DNA of 64,000 bases from Phytoactinopolyspora mesophila (GTDB lineage Bacteria; Actinomycetota; Actinomycetes; Jiangellales; Jiangellaceae), in assembly GCF_010122465.1 (NCBI RefSeq), contig NZ_WLZY01000002.1, positions 137,076-201,075 on the forward strand. The letters run 5' to 3'. Of the stretch, positions 7,784-18,778 are shown in pieces. Below the pieces are notes generated by a model. That model was not told the DNA's origin, did not search any database, and saw only the letters and a program-made list of their open reading frames with translations. Position 1 is the first letter of the stretch. Each line of letters begins with the position of its first letter. Position numbers and translations under genes: made by a program.

Positions 7784-9250
7784 TCAGGGGCCCTGGGTGG
7801 AGGCGGTCGCCGAGTGGCGATCCAGGAAGGCGTAGACGTCGGTGTCGTCGACCCCGGGGAAGGTCCCTGGAGGGAGCGCGGCCAGCAGATGAGAGTGAAC
7901 GCGCGCGCTGGGCCAGGAGTGGTCCGCCCACCGCTCGGCCAGGCCGGCCGGGGGGCGGCGGCAGCACGTCGGGTCTGGGCACGTGGAGGTGACCCGATTC
8001 GTGGTCTCTCGCCCCTGGAACCACTTGACGTGGGCATACGGCACGCCCACATCGATGGCGAAGTCGCCGTCCGACGTGCGCTCGACGTGGGTGGTGCACC
8101 AGTACGTGCCGCGGCCCATGTCGGTGTACTGGTAATGCGAGGCGTAACGCTCGGGCGAGGCGAATACGGCGCGTGCGGCCCAGTAGCGGCAGACCAGCTG
8201 ACCCTCGATGGCGCCGGTGACATCGGTGGGAAACGTGACGTCGTCGTTCTCGTACGCCTTGTAGATGATGCCGTCCTCGCCGACGCGCATGAAATGCACC
8301 GGGATCCCCAGATGGTGGGTGGCGAGGTTGGTGAAACGGTGCGCCGCGGTTTCGTAGGACACCGCGAAGGTGTCTCTCAGATCCTCGATAGCCAAGGCCT
8401 TGGCCGCCTTGGCCCGCTGGAGGAAGTCGACGGCGGCGGATTCGGGCATCAGCAGTGCCGCGGCGAAATAGTTCGCTTCGACACGCTGGCGTAAGAAGTC
8501 GGCATAGTTCACCGGCTCCTGGTGATCCAGAGCGAAGTGGCCGAGGGCCTGCAGCACGATGGTGCGCGGATCATGGCTGGCGTGGCTCGGCAGCGGAAGG
8601 TAGATGCGGCGGTTGCGCAGGTCGGTGATGGAGCGGGTGGCACGTGGCAGGTCTGCCGTGCGGTGCAGGGTGAAACCGAGATGTGCGGTGAGATCGTTGA
8701 TGGCGCGCTCGGTGAGCGGGCCGGCCGTGTGCCCGATGGTGGCTGAGAACCCGGCCGCTGTTTTCTCGAGTTCGGTGAAGTAGTTGTCGCGGTCACGCAT
8801 GTGCTGACGCAGCTCCGCGTTCGCCCGGCGGGCTTCTTCCGGCGTAGCGGCTTGCTCGATGGCGCGTCGTTCCAGTTCAGCATGGAGGCCGACCAGCGCT
8901 TCGAGGGCTTCGGTCGGCATCTTGCTGCTGGCATTCACGTGCGGCAGGCCGAGGCCGGCGTACAGCGGGCTGTTCTGGGCGCGCACTAGGGCGATCTCTA
9001 GGGCCGCGCGGTGCGAGGGAGCCTCGGGCTTGATCAGCTCCGCTACCTCGACCCCGAGAGCCACGGCCAGCGACTGGAGCAGGGCCAGGCGCGGTTCGCG
9101 CTTGCCGTTTTCGATCTGCGAGAGCAGAGAGGGCGCGCGGTCGACGGTCGCGGCCAAGGCGCCCAGAGTCAATCCCTTGGCCCGGCGAGCATGCCGGATC
9201 CGCTGGCCCAATGTGACGAGGTCGAGGTCGTCGTGATCGGAAAGCGGCAT
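7784..9250 (-). CDS. ramB: RamB-like XRE-family regulator of acetate/glyoxylate metabolism
   Basis: Transcription factor of the RamB/ScfR type, which in mycobacteria and corynebacteria controls isocitrate lyase and other acetate genes. An N-terminal XRE helix-turn-helix (LGQRIRHARRAKGLTLGALA ... LSQIENGKREPRLALLQSLA) is followed by an IrrE-like region whose metal motif is degenerate (LQALGHFALDH) and a C-terminal domain with cysteines (CPDPTCCRRPPAG). ATG 9250 is chosen because GGGAGAAAG lies directly upstream; an earlier start at 9283 lacks a site. 488 residues. It is divergent from aceA, as in Mycobacterium, supporting the assignment. I could not find a clear RamB box in the 152-base gap. 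Confidence 0.85.
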   Translation of the reverse strand: MPLSDHDDLDLVTLGQRIRHARRAKGLTLGALAATVDRAPSLLSQIENGKREPRLALLQSLAVALGVEVAELIKPEAPSHRAALEIALVRAQNSPLYAGLGLPHVNASSKMPTEALEALVGLHAELERRAIEQAATPEEARRANAELRQHMRDRDNYFTELEKTAAGFSATIGHTAGPLTERAINDLTAHLGFTLHRTADLPRATRSITDLRNRRIYLPLPSHASHDPRTIVLQALGHFALDHQEPVNYADFLRQRVEANYFAAALLMPESAAVDFLQRAKAAKALAIEDLRDTFAVSYETAAHRFTNLATHHLGIPVHFMRVGEDGIIYKAYENDDVTFPTDVTGAIEGQLVCRYWAARAVFASPERYASHYQYTDMGRGTYWCTTHVERTSDGDFAIDVGVPYAHVKWFQGRETTNRVTSTCPDPTCCRRPPAGLAERWADHSWPSARVHSHLLAALPPGTFPGVDDTDVYAFLDRHSATASTQGP

Positions 9251-9402
9251 CTTTCTCCCTGGTGAAGAAATCAAAGAATTCACTCACTATAACCCTGGAA
9301 AGGCCTTCCTGGTGGGGTTCACAGTGTTGCCAATGACATTCTTCAACAGCAAGCCGTAGCCGGCGAGAAGCTGGCGTGCGGCTGGGAGCAAGGAGCACAG
9401 GC

Positions 9403-10776
<1,374 letters not shown>

Positions 10777-10781
10777 TCCGC

Positions 10782-10905
10782 GGTGATCGTGAGCAGGATT
10801 TCGCCCCGCACTCCGGTGATCGTGAGCGCTTCGCGGTCGCTATGGCGACCAGATTCCGCTCACGATCACCGATTGTCAGGGCGCGTTTCCGCTCACGATC
10901 ACCGG
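10782..10905. repeat. compound palindromic repeat, family 2, copy 4
   Basis: Four arms in the order forward, forward, reverse, reverse: GGTGATCGTGAGC (10782-10794), CCGGTGATCGTGAGC (10813-10827), GCTCACGATCACC (10858-10870) and GCTCACGATCACCGG (10891-10905). They can form nested or alternative hairpins. It starts 5 bases after the aceA stop. The 30-base centre has GCTTCGCGGTCGCTATGGCGACC, related by inversion to the repeat after dusB. Confidence 0.85.
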
Positions 10906-10931
10906 GGCAGGGGGAGCAAGAACGATGGACG

Positions 10932-10995
10932 GACGACGACGAGATGAGACGACGACGAGATGAGACGACGACGAGATGAGAGGACGACGATATGA
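10932..10995 (+). repeat. 16-base tandem repeat across the aceB leader and start codon
   Basis: GACGACGACGAGATGA is repeated exactly three times (10932-10947, 10948-10963, 10964-10979), and a degenerate fourth unit (10980-10995) contains the aceB ATG. Each unit has its own ATG, so short overlapping reading frames precede aceB; the frame from 10960 ends with a TGA overlapping the aceB start. The probable ribosome site GAGAGG (10978-10983) lies at the junction of units 3 and 4. Confidence 0.85.
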
Positions 10996-12674
10996 CCACT
11001 GAACTGATCACCGAGAGCGCCCCCAGGCAGCGAGACACCGCCCGTACGGCGCCACACCTGCGTGCCGAGGGGCAGCAGGCTCAGCTTCCGCGCGTCGAGC
11101 TCACTGGGCCGGACGTTGCGCGTCAGGACGAGATCCTCACGCCCGAGGCGCTGGACTTCCTGGCGGCGTTGCACGTCAGGTTCTCCGGGCGGCGCGGAGA
11201 CCTCCTGCGTCAGCGCCAGCTCTGCCGGGAACGTATCGCGGGTGGACAAGACCTCGACTTCCTGGCCGAGACCCGCCCGGTCAGGGAGGAACCGTCGTGG
11301 CGGGTGGCGCCTCCGGCCCCGGGTCTGGAAGACCGGCGGGTCGAGATCACCGGCCCGACCGACCGCAAGATGACCATCAACGCGATGAACTCCGGAGCGA
11401 AGGTCTGGCTCGCTGATTTCGAGGATGCCAACACGCCGCATTTCGACAACGTCGTGGGTGGTCAGGCGAACCTGTACGACGCGATCCGGCGCACCATCGA
11501 CTACACCAGCCCGGAAGGCAAACGATACGAACTCGGCGAGACCACCCCGACGATCATCGTCCGGCCACGGGGCTGGCATCTGACGGAGAAGCACCTGAAG
11601 ATCGACCGGGAGCCGGTGGCAGCCGCGCTGGTCGATTTCGGGCTGTACTTCTTTCACAACGCCCATGAGCTTGTGCGCCGCGGTGTGGGTCCGTACTTCT
11701 ACCTGCCCAAGCTCGAGAATCATCTCGAAGCGCGGCTCTGGAACGACGTCTTCGAGTTCGCGCAAGATGCCCTGGGGATGCCGCGCGGCACCGTCCGGGC
11801 CACCGTGCTGATCGAGACGATCACGGCGGCGTTCGAGATGGAGGAGATCCTGTTCGAGTTGCGTGAGCATTCGGCCGGGCTCAACGCCGGGCGATGGGAC
11901 TATATCTTCAGCCTGATCAAGAACTTCCGGACCCGGGGTGGGCGGTTCGTGCTGCCGGACCGCGCACAGGTGACCATGACGGTGCCGTTCATGCGCGCCT
12001 ACACCGAACTGCTCGTGCGCACATGCCACCGCCGCGGCGCGCACGCCATCGGCGGTATGTCGGCCTTCATCCCGTCGAAGGATCCCGAGGTCAACGCTGA
12101 GGTCTTCGAGAAGGTCAGGGACGACAAGCGCCGCGAGGCCTGGGACGGTTTCGACGGTTCATGGGTGGCGCACCCCGGTATGGTCGACACCGTGCGGGAG
12201 GTGTTCGACGAGGTCCTGGGGGAGCGCCCGCACCAGATCGAACGCCAGCGCGACGACGTCCAGGTCCGGGCCGCCGATCTGCTCCGGATCGAGGCCACGC
12301 CCGGGCGGATCACCGAGGAAGGGCTGCGTACCAACGTCGCGGTGGCGCTCCGGTACCTCGAGGCATGGCTGGGCGGCCGCGGCGCGGTGGGGATCTTCGG
12401 TTTGATGGAGGACGCAGCCACTGCCGAGATATCCCGCTCGCAGATCTGGCAATGGATCGACTCCGAGGCGGCCATCGAAGACGGCACGCTGATCACCCAC
12501 CAGCTGGTCGCGGATGTGGTGGCCCAGGAGACGGAGCGGTTGCGCGACGAAGTGGGCGACGACGCCGCGCGGGCGGCCCGGGTGGAGCAGGCGCGTGAGC
12601 TGTTCGAGCACGTCGCGCTCGGTCCCGACTACCCGACGTTCCTGACGGTCCCCGCCTACGCGTACTACGTCTGA
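10992..12674 (+). CDS. aceB: malate synthase A
   Basis: Condenses glyoxylate with acetyl-CoA to give malate, completing the glyoxylate shunt. 560 residues, typical of the A isoform (plants and enterics) and unlike the ~720-residue GlcB form of mycobacteria. Landmarks: [13 protein letters not shown] near the start, [28 protein letters not shown], the TIM-barrel segment [12 protein letters not shown], and GGMSAFIP in the later half. The start ATG overlaps a tandem-repeat leader. It follows aceA after 215 bases filled by repeats, and control by the nearby RamB is likely on family grounds. Confidence 0.95.
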   Translation: MTTELITESAPRQRDTARTAPHLRAEGQQAQLPRVELTGPDVARQDEILTPEALDFLAALHVRFSGRRGDLLRQRQLCRERIAGGQDLDFLAETRPVREEPSWRVAPPAPGLEDRRVEITGPTDRKMTINAMNSGAKVWLADFEDANTPHFDNVVGGQANLYDAIRRTIDYTSPEGKRYELGETTPTIIVRPRGWHLTEKHLKIDREPVAAALVDFGLYFFHNAHELVRRGVGPYFYLPKLENHLEARLWNDVFEFAQDALGMPRGTVRATVLIETITAAFEMEEILFELREHSAGLNAGRWDYIFSLIKNFRTRGGRFVLPDRAQVTMTVPFMRAYTELLVRTCHRRGAHAIGGMSAFIPSKDPEVNAEVFEKVRDDKRREAWDGFDGSWVAHPGMVDTVREVFDEVLGERPHQIERQRDDVQVRAADLLRIEATPGRITEEGLRTNVAVALRYLEAWLGGRGAVGIFGLMEDAATAEISRSQIWQWIDSEAAIEDGTLITHQLVADVVAQETERLRDEVGDDAARAARVEQARELFEHVALGPDYPTFLTVPAYAYYV

Positions 12675-12688
12675 CGCGCCCCCAACTC

Positions 12689-12746
12689 CCGGTGATCATT
12701 GGCTTTTCACCCCCGCATCCGGTGGTCAAGTGCCAATGATCATCGG
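12689..12746. repeat. palindromic repeat, family 2-like, copy 5
   Basis: CCGGTGATCATTGGC (12689-12703) pairs with GCCAATGATCATCGG (12732-12746) with one mismatch. The arm core GGTGATCAT is close to the GGTGATCGT of the other family-2 copies. It lies between convergent aceB and lhgO; its right arm supplies the lhgO stop codon (TGA read on the minus strand at 12742-12740). Confidence 0.75.
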
Positions 12747-13951
12747 GTGAGGGAGGCGAGGATGTCCTCGGCGATGGCCAGCGAGGCGGTAGCGGCCGGC
12801 GACGGCGCATTGCGCACGCAGAGAATCCGGCCCTGCCGGCTGATCCGGAGATCGTCAACGAGGGTTCCGTCGGCGTCCATCGCCTGGGCGCGGATCCCAG
12901 CCGGAGCGGGCACGACGTCGCCGACTGATAGCTCCGGGATGTAACGACGCGCCGCACGGGCCAGCGCTCCGCGGCTCACCGAACCGTGGACCTCCCGCAG
13001 GCCGGTCTGCCAGTGACGTCGCGCGAACCGCCGGAACCCCGGCCAGCCGGCCAGCTGCCGGAGCTCACGGAGGTCGACGTCGCGTTTGCGGTAGCCCTCG
13101 CGAGCCAGCGCAAGCACTGCGTTCGGACCCACCAGCACGTTCCCGTCGACGCGTTTGGTCAAGTGAACACCCAGGAACGGAAACCGGGGATCCGGCACCG
13201 GATAGACCAGGCCGTTGACGAGATGTTTCAAGTTTGGCCGCAGAGCGCCGAACTCACCGCGGAACGGTACGATCCGGGGGAACTCGCTGTCCCCGGCCAG
13301 CCGCGCGAGCCGATCCGCGTGCAGGCCGGCGCAGATGATCACTTGGTCGAAGGTGCCGAGATGCTCGGCCGACTCCCCGGTCCGGCCGTTGACACGCACT
13401 CCCGTAGCCGACTGCTCGAAGCCAGTCACCTGCACCCCGGTGCGGATCTCGGCGCCATCGGCCGCAGCATCGGCGAGCATGGCCTCGGTGATCGCACGGA
13501 AGTCGACGATGGCCGTGGTAGGCGAGTGCAGCCCGGCGATGCCGCGTACATGTGGCTCGACCGCACGCAACCCGGCCGGGCCGAGCAACCGGACCCCAGG
13601 CACGCCGTTGGCCTGGGCCCGCTCAACGATGTCGTCCAGGCGGTGGCGGTCCCGTTCGTCCAAGGCCACCAGGATCTTGCCGCATTCGACGTAGGCGAGG
13701 CCGTGCTGCTGGCAGAACTCCCGGAGGAGCCGGATGCCACGTCGCGCGAGCCGAGCCTTCGCCGAGCCGGGGGTGTAGTAGAGACCGGCGTGCACCACTC
13801 CGCTGTTGTGCCCGCTCTGGTGCCTGGCCGGCTCGGGTTCCTTCTCCAGGACGGTCACACTTGCGTGAGCGTTGGCCTGGGTCAACGCGCGGGCGACCGC
13901 GGAGCCGATGATGCCGGCGCCGACGACGGCGAAGCCCCCGGGGGAAGTCAT
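12740..13951 (-). CDS. lhgO: L-2-hydroxyglutarate oxidase (LhgO family)
   Basis: FAD enzyme that oxidises L-2-hydroxyglutarate to 2-oxoglutarate. The Rossmann motif VVGAGIIGSAVARAL is at the N-terminus. The family motif RHQSGHNSGVVHAGLYYTPGS follows, and ECGKILVALDE and GLVYPVPDPRFPFLGVH appear further on. ATG 13951 gives 403 residues, the normal length; an upstream in-frame start would add an unlikely arginine-rich tail. No strong ribosome site is visible. It is divergent from dgt with about 90 bases between them. The stop codon is contributed by a palindromic repeat. Confidence 0.88.
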   Translation of the reverse strand: MTSPGGFAVVGAGIIGSAVARALTQANAHASVTVLEKEPEPARHQSGHNSGVVHAGLYYTPGSAKARLARRGIRLLREFCQQHGLAYVECGKILVALDERDRHRLDDIVERAQANGVPGVRLLGPAGLRAVEPHVRGIAGLHSPTTAIVDFRAITEAMLADAAADGAEIRTGVQVTGFEQSATGVRVNGRTGESAEHLGTFDQVIICAGLHADRLARLAGDSEFPRIVPFRGEFGALRPNLKHLVNGLVYPVPDPRFPFLGVHLTKRVDGNVLVGPNAVLALAREGYRKRDVDLRELRQLAGWPGFRRFARRHWQTGLREVHGSVSRGALARAARRYIPELSVGDVVPAPAGIRAQAMDADGTLVDDLRISRQGRILCVRNAPSPAATASLAIAEDILASLTR

Positions 13952-14041
13952 GTCAGAGACACTAGTGCGACGCCGGCGTCCGGGGCCGGAACGGGAACCC
14001 ATGCGTGCTGTCCGCCCGCGTACTGGGTACTCTCAGGCTCG

Positions 14042-15280
14042 ATGGACGGGTACATGGAGTCCGACCGGGAACGGTGGGCGATCGAGCCGGAAAAGCGGTC
14101 GTCGCGCACTGATTTCGAGCGCGATCGGGCGCGGGTGCTGCACTCTGCCTCATTGCGGCGGCTGGCAGCCAAGACCCAGGTGGTCTCTCCCGGCAGCGAC
14201 GACTTTGTGCGCAACCGGCTGACCCACTCGCTCGAAGTAGCTCAGGTGGGACGGGAACTCGGCAAGGCACTCGGGTGCGATCCCGACATCGTCGACGCCG
14301 CGTGCCTGGCTCACGACATCGGCCATCCGCCCTTCGGTCACAATGGCGAGGCCGCGCTCAATCACATCGCGGCCCGGATCGGCGGATTCGAAGGAAACGC
14401 CCAGACGCTTCGCCTGCTGACCAGGCTGGAAGCGAAAGCGGTGCACCCCGACGGACGTTCCGCGGGCCTGAACCTCACCCGGGCCAGCCTGGACGCCGCT
14501 ACCAAGTATCCGTGGCCGCGCAGCCAGGCCCACCCGAAGAAGTTCGGTGTCTATGAGGATGACGCCGAGGTCTTCTTGTGGTTGCGTGCCGGGGCGCCCG
14601 ACGAGCGGCGATGCCTCGAGGCGCAGGTCATGGATTTCGCCGACGACGTGGCCTACAGCGTCCACGACGTCGAGGACGCGATTGTGGGGGGCCGACTCGA
14701 ACCGGCACGTGTCCTCGACGATCCGGGGGAGCGCCGGCGGTTCGCCGAGCTGACCCAGGCGTGGTACCTGCCTGACGCCGAACTCGACGAGATACTCGAG
14801 ACGCTGGATCAGATCCGGGCGATGGCTTTTTGGGTGGACAGCTACGACGGCCGGCGCTCGGCACTGGCCGCGCTGAAAGACATGACGAGCCAGTTCATCG
14901 GGCGGTTTGCCGAGCATGCCCAGCATGCGACCCATGAGGCCTACGGCGGCGGACGGCTGACCAGATATGCCGCCGACCTATGTGTGCCTCGCACCACACA
15001 TCTCGAGGTGAACATCCTGAAAGGGCTAGCCGCGACCTATGTGATGACGGCTCGCGACCGAGCCGAGACCTACGGCGACCAACGCTCCCTGGTGGAAGAG
15101 CTGGTCGAGCAGATGCTGGATCGGGCGCCCGATGCGCTCGAACCCACCTATCGGGTGGATTGGAACAACGCACCCGACGACGACGCACGACTACGCGTCG
15201 TGGTGGATCAGGTGGCGTCGTTGACCGATGCGTCGGCGTATTTGCTGCATGCACGCCTGCACTCGACGCCGGCGTCCTGA
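14042..15280 (+). CDS. dgt: deoxyguanosinetriphosphate triphosphohydrolase-like protein
   Basis: HD-domain nucleotidase that removes triphosphate from dGTP or other dNTPs. It has the metal-binding set RLTHSLEVAQ, ACLAHDIGHPPFGHNGE and, further on, MDFADDVAYSVHDVED. Start ATG 14042 (MDGYMESDRERW) gives 412 residues, the usual size; a second ATG at 14054 is possible. The open frame extends far upstream antisense to lhgO, but that extension has no family similarity. In many actinobacteria dgt lies close to dnaG, as here with ligD and others between them. Confidence 0.93.
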   Translation: MDGYMESDRERWAIEPEKRSSRTDFERDRARVLHSASLRRLAAKTQVVSPGSDDFVRNRLTHSLEVAQVGRELGKALGCDPDIVDAACLAHDIGHPPFGHNGEAALNHIAARIGGFEGNAQTLRLLTRLEAKAVHPDGRSAGLNLTRASLDAATKYPWPRSQAHPKKFGVYEDDAEVFLWLRAGAPDERRCLEAQVMDFADDVAYSVHDVEDAIVGGRLEPARVLDDPGERRRFAELTQAWYLPDAELDEILETLDQIRAMAFWVDSYDGRRSALAALKDMTSQFIGRFAEHAQHATHEAYGGGRLTRYAADLCVPRTTHLEVNILKGLAATYVMTARDRAETYGDQRSLVEELVEQMLDRAPDALEPTYRVDWNNAPDDDARLRVVVDQVASLTDASAYLLHARLHSTPAS

Positions 15281-15339
15281 TCGGTGTAGCCGGCCCGTCC
15301 CCGTACCTGGGCGGTAGCCCGGGTGGCTATTGACGGGGC

Positions 15340-15510
15340 TCAGCGCCGGGACTTGTCTTTGAGCTCCTCTGCCTCGCGTTTCACTCCGCTCGCGGTGCGG
15401 TGGCCCTTTGCCTCGGCCTCGAACAGTTCGTCGGGCCTTTCCTCGGCCGATTCCGCAGCCGAGCGGTCAGTGTTACCTGCGACGTGCCTGCCCTTGTACT
15501 TGCCGGCCAT
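15340..15510 (-). CDS. small basic/acidic hydrophilic protein
   Basis: 56 residues, MAGKYKGRHVAGNTDRSAAE and so on, ending AEELKDKSRR; highly charged and with no membrane segment or cysteine. GGGGAGG lies 8 bases upstream of ATG 15510, which supports translation and this start over an earlier ATG at 15618. I do not recognise a family. It is convergent with dgt. Confidence 0.5.
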   Translation of the reverse strand: MAGKYKGRHVAGNTDRSAAESAEERPDELFEAEAKGHRTASGVKREAEELKDKSRR

Positions 15511-15730
15511 GACATTCGCCTCCCCGTCGATGCGCTTGCTGGGCGTTGCGCTGTGCGTGTCGAGGTCCAGCGTTGCGAGGTGTACCGATACCCCGAACCG
15601 GAGATACAACACGTACAAGCGTACGACGCCACTGCGCTACATGACGGGATTTGGCGCAAATGCGCTGGTGGGCGGCGATTGCTGAAGGTTGTCCCGGGCG
15701 CCGGACCCCGGTTCACCGAGGAGATGCGGG
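15511..15730. other. intergenic stretch
   Basis: About 220 bases between the small gene and ligD. It is a little lower in GC than its surroundings. No gene, hairpin or repeat stands out. Confidence 0.4.
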
Positions 15731-18178
15731 TCAAATTCCGAGGTCGGGCAGCTCCTGCACACGGTCGAGGAGCGGCTGGAACAACTCCGCGCGCTCATCC
15801 AGCCGTTCCAGGACCTGAACGGCATCCAGCAGGAGCGTGCCGGGCTCGGCGGAGCCGTCGGCAACCGCCGACACCTCGTCCCAGGCGAGCGGCGTGGATA
15901 CCGTCGGATTCTCACCTGCGCGTAGCGAGAATGGCGCCACCGTGGTCTTGTGCCGGCTGTTCTGGCTCCAGTCGACGAACACCTTCCCGCGTCGTCGCGC
16001 CTTGGTCATGCGTGAGATCACGGTGTCGGGATGCTGCTGTTCGACGAGCTGGGCCACGGCGTGGGCGAACGGTTTGGTCTCGTCATACGTCACGGTGGTG
16101 TTGAGCGGCACGGCGAGGTGCAGGCCCTTCGAGCCGGACGACTTCACGAGTGCTTCGAGACCGACGTGCCCGAGCAGGTCGCGGATCCAGAGCGCGACTC
16201 GGGAGCATTCGGTCAGGCCGGCGCCTTCGCCGGGGTCGAGGTCGAACACGATCATGGTGGGCCGCTCGACGTCGTCGGCACGCGCGAGCATCGTGTGCAT
16301 CTCCAGATCGGCCAGGTTGGCTGCCCACATGAGCGTCGGCAAGCTGTCGATGACGACGTAGTTCACGGTGCGCTGGTTGCTCTCACTCCAGATCGGCGCG
16401 GTGGTGATCCAGTCCGGATGCCCCTGCGGAGCCTGTTTCTCGTAGAAGAACTCGCTGTCGACGCCGTTGGGGTAGCGCTTCATGGTCAGCGGGCGCCCGT
16501 CCAGATGCGGGATCAGGGCCGGGGCGAGCGCGCGGTAGTACTCGATGACCTCGCCCTTCGTCGTCCCGGTCTTCGGGTAGAGCACCTTGCCGAGATTGGA
16601 CAGCTTCAGCCTGCGGCCCTCGATGTCGACCTGTCCCTCGGTCAGTTCCTCCGGGGCCTCGTCCGCGGTATGGGATGGGGCGGCGTCGGCGGATTCCTCG
16701 GCGGCGGAGTCGTCCGCCTTGTCGGGAGCGGGTTCGGGAAGCTCCCGCACCACTTCGGTGGCGGGCTTGTCGTCCCGAAGTCCGCGGTAGGTGGGGTGCC
16801 GCATGGTCCCGGAGTCGGTCCATTCGGCGAAGCCGACCTCGCAGACGAGTTGCGGCTCGACGAAGACGGTGTCCTTCGTCTGCGGCTGCCGGCCGGTGAA
16901 CGGGCTGTCCGCGCGCCGCAGCGGTTCCAGCCGCTCCCGGAGCATCCGCAAGGTCTTGGCGTTGAAGCCGGTGCCGACCTTGCCGGCATAACGCAGCGTT
17001 GTGCCGTCGTCTTCGTAGTACCCGGTCAGCAGCGCCCCGAGCTCGCTCTTGCGTTGACCTTTGCCAGCGGTCCAGCCGCCGATCACTACCTCTTGGCGTC
17101 GCACGTTCTTCACCTTCAGCCAATCGCGGCTGCGCCGGCCGGGCTGGTACGTGCTGGTCAGCCGCTTGGCGATGATGCCTTCGAGGCCCTGCGCCCGGCT
17201 GGCCTCCAGCAAGACCGAGCCGTCACCTTGGTGAGTAGGCGGGACGTGCCAGCTGGCGCCTTCCAAACCGAGTGCTTCGAGCTCACGACGGCGCTCTTGG
17301 TAACTCAGCCGCATCAACGAACGCCCGTCCAGATACAGCAGGTCGAAGATCACGTAGGTGACCGGTATTTCGCGGCGGCGCTGGCGAATCACCGCCTCGT
17401 CAGTCAGCTGGAGGCGGGGCTGCAGCTTCTCGAAACTCGGCCGGTTGCCGTCGAAAGCGACCAGTTCACCGTCGAGCACCACGCGGTGCGCGCCGAGATG
17501 ACGGACCAGCGAGCCGATTTCGGGGTATTGCTGAGTGACGTCGCGGCCGTTGCGGTTCACTAGGCGCAGCTTGCCCGGCTCGCTGTAGGCCAGCGCGCGG
17601 ATGCCGTCCCACTTGATCTCGTAGCCCCACGCCTCGTCGTCGGGAGGAAGCTCGGACAGTGTCGCTTTCATCGGTTCGATCGCCTCGGGCGACGGATCCT
17701 GTCCGGCATCCGGCGGGTCCATCCGGTGGATCAGCCAGTCCTTGCTGTCGGCGTCCTTGCCGATGGGGAAGAGCGCGAACTTGCCCCGGGCGCGCTTGCC
17801 GTGTAGACGGACGATCACCTCGGAGTCTCTGAACTTCTCCGCTTCGTACGTGCCGTGGTCCCACACTGTCATGGTGCCGCCGCCGTACTCGCCGGCCGGG
17901 ATCTCGCCCTCGAAGGTGAGGTATTCGAGCGGATGGTCCTCGGTGTGAACCGCCAGCCGGTTCTGCTTGGGATCGTCTGGCAGCCCGCGTGGGAGCGCCC
18001 ACGACACAAGAACGCCGTCACGCTCGAGGCGCAGATCCCAATGCAGCCGCCGGGCATGGTGCTCCTGGATGACGAACCGGTTGCCGCCCTGCTCAGGTTC
18101 GTCGTCGCCGCGTGGCTCGGGGGTCTTGTCGAAAGAGCGCTTCCGGTTGTACTCGCTCAGCTTCTCGGGCGGAGGCAT
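15731..18178 (-). CDS. ligD: ATP-dependent DNA ligase D (PE-LIG-POL order)
   Basis: Multidomain end-joining enzyme of bacterial NHEJ, 815 residues. Domain order: 3'-phosphoesterase at about 30-150 (HHARRLHWDLRLERDG, with the active-site His and Asp); ATP-dependent ligase at about 165-470 with adenylated Lys189 in EIKWDGIRA and EGIIAKR, GYYEDDGTLRYAGKVGTGF in the OB part; an acidic linker; and primase/polymerase at about 520-815 (NLGKVLYPKTGTTKGEVIEYY, FDLDPGEGAG, SGSKGLHLAVPL). This order is the one in Pseudomonas LigD, unlike the POL-PE-LIG order of mycobacteria. No Ku gene is visible in the window. Confidence 0.95.
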   Translation of the reverse strand: MPPPEKLSEYNRKRSFDKTPEPRGDDEPEQGGNRFVIQEHHARRLHWDLRLERDGVLVSWALPRGLPDDPKQNRLAVHTEDHPLEYLTFEGEIPAGEYGGGTMTVWDHGTYEAEKFRDSEVIVRLHGKRARGKFALFPIGKDADSKDWLIHRMDPPDAGQDPSPEAIEPMKATLSELPPDDEAWGYEIKWDGIRALAYSEPGKLRLVNRNGRDVTQQYPEIGSLVRHLGAHRVVLDGELVAFDGNRPSFEKLQPRLQLTDEAVIRQRRREIPVTYVIFDLLYLDGRSLMRLSYQERRRELEALGLEGASWHVPPTHQGDGSVLLEASRAQGLEGIIAKRLTSTYQPGRRSRDWLKVKNVRRQEVVIGGWTAGKGQRKSELGALLTGYYEDDGTTLRYAGKVGTGFNAKTLRMLRERLEPLRRADSPFTGRQPQTKDTVFVEPQLVCEVGFAEWTDSGTMRHPTYRGLRDDKPATEVVRELPEPAPDKADDSAAEESADAAPSHTADEAPEELTEGQVDIEGRRLKLSNLGKVLYPKTGTTKGEVIEYYRALAPALIPHLDGRPLTMKRYPNGVDSEFFYEKQAPQGHPDWITTAPIWSESNQRTVNYVVIDSLPTLMWAANLADLEMHTMLARADDVERPTMIVFDLDPGEGAGLTECSRVALWIRDLLGHVGLEALVKSSGSKGLHLAVPLNTTVTYDETKPFAHAVAQLVEQQHPDTVISRMTKARRRGKVFVDWSQNSRHKTTVAPFSLRAGENPTVSTPLAWDEVSAVADGSAEPGTLLLDAVQVLERLDERAELFQPLLDRVQELPDLGI

Positions 18179-18349
18179 GCTCTAGTTCTTACCCGAAATC
18201 GCCGTGCGGCGTACGTCCAGCCGTTTCGCGGAGTGTCGGCCAGCACGTGTGACCACTGCGTATGAGGATGTCGTGAGCGTCGATTAGCCGTTGCGACAGT
18301 GGGTAAGCGGTGGCGAGAGGTGTTGAACAGACCGAGACGAGGAGGTGCC

Positions 18350-18778
18350 ATGGCTGCGAAGACCATCCGTGAGGTGATGACCGGCGGCCCGACGACGGTC
18401 GAGGCCGGTGCGCCGATCAGCCAGGTGGCGCAGATCATGCGTGACGAGGGTATCGGTGACGTGCTGGTGACCGATTCGACAGGCTTGATGGGTGTGGTCA
18501 CCGACCGCGACATCGTGGTGCGCGCTCTCGCGGGGGACGCCGGCGGTGACCCCAGAAACACCACTGTTGGCGATATATGTAGTCGTGAACTGGTGACTGT
18601 GAACGCGGACGCCGACATCGACGAAGCGATCCGGTTGATGCGTACCCACGCAATGCGGCGGCTACCCGTCGTGGATGGTGGGCAACTGACCGGGATCGTC
18701 TCTATCGGCGACCTTGCTGTGGATCAGGACCGGCGTTCCGCGCTGGCCGATATCAGTATGACGGCTCCGAACTCCTGA
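18350..18778 (+). CDS. CBS domain pair protein
   Basis: 142 residues containing two CBS motifs and little else: residues ~6-62 (IREVMTGGPTTVEAGAPISQ ... GVVTDRDIVVRAL) and ~70-128 (VGDICSRELVTVNADADIDEA ... GIVSIGDLA). Such stand-alone pairs bind adenine nucleotides and act as energy sensors or partners of other proteins. ATG 18350 follows GAGGAGGTGCC. It is divergent from ligD with ~170 bases between them. Target is unknown. Confidence 0.88.
   Translation: MAAKTIREVMTGGPTTVEAGAPISQVAQIMRDEGIGDVLVTDSTGLMGVVTDRDIVVRALAGDAGGDPRNTTVGDICSRELVTVNADADIDEAIRLMRTHAMRRLPVVDGGQLTGIVSIGDLAVDQDRRSALADISMTAPNS

Noticed and set aside
9251-9402. RamB operator between ramB and aceA
   Set aside because: No clear match to the corynebacterial RamB box; the only suggestive stretch (near GTGTTGCCAATG) is too weak to call.
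12986-14041. 352-codon N-terminal extension of dgt
   Set aside because: It is antisense to lhgO, lacks similarity, and dgt proteins normally start near MDGYMESDRERW.
16031-17563. Long open frame antisense to ligD (about 510 codons)
   Set aside because: Mirror of the ligD coding frame; its translation is Arg/Gly/Pro/Leu-rich with no recognisable domain. Typical of GC-rich coding DNA.
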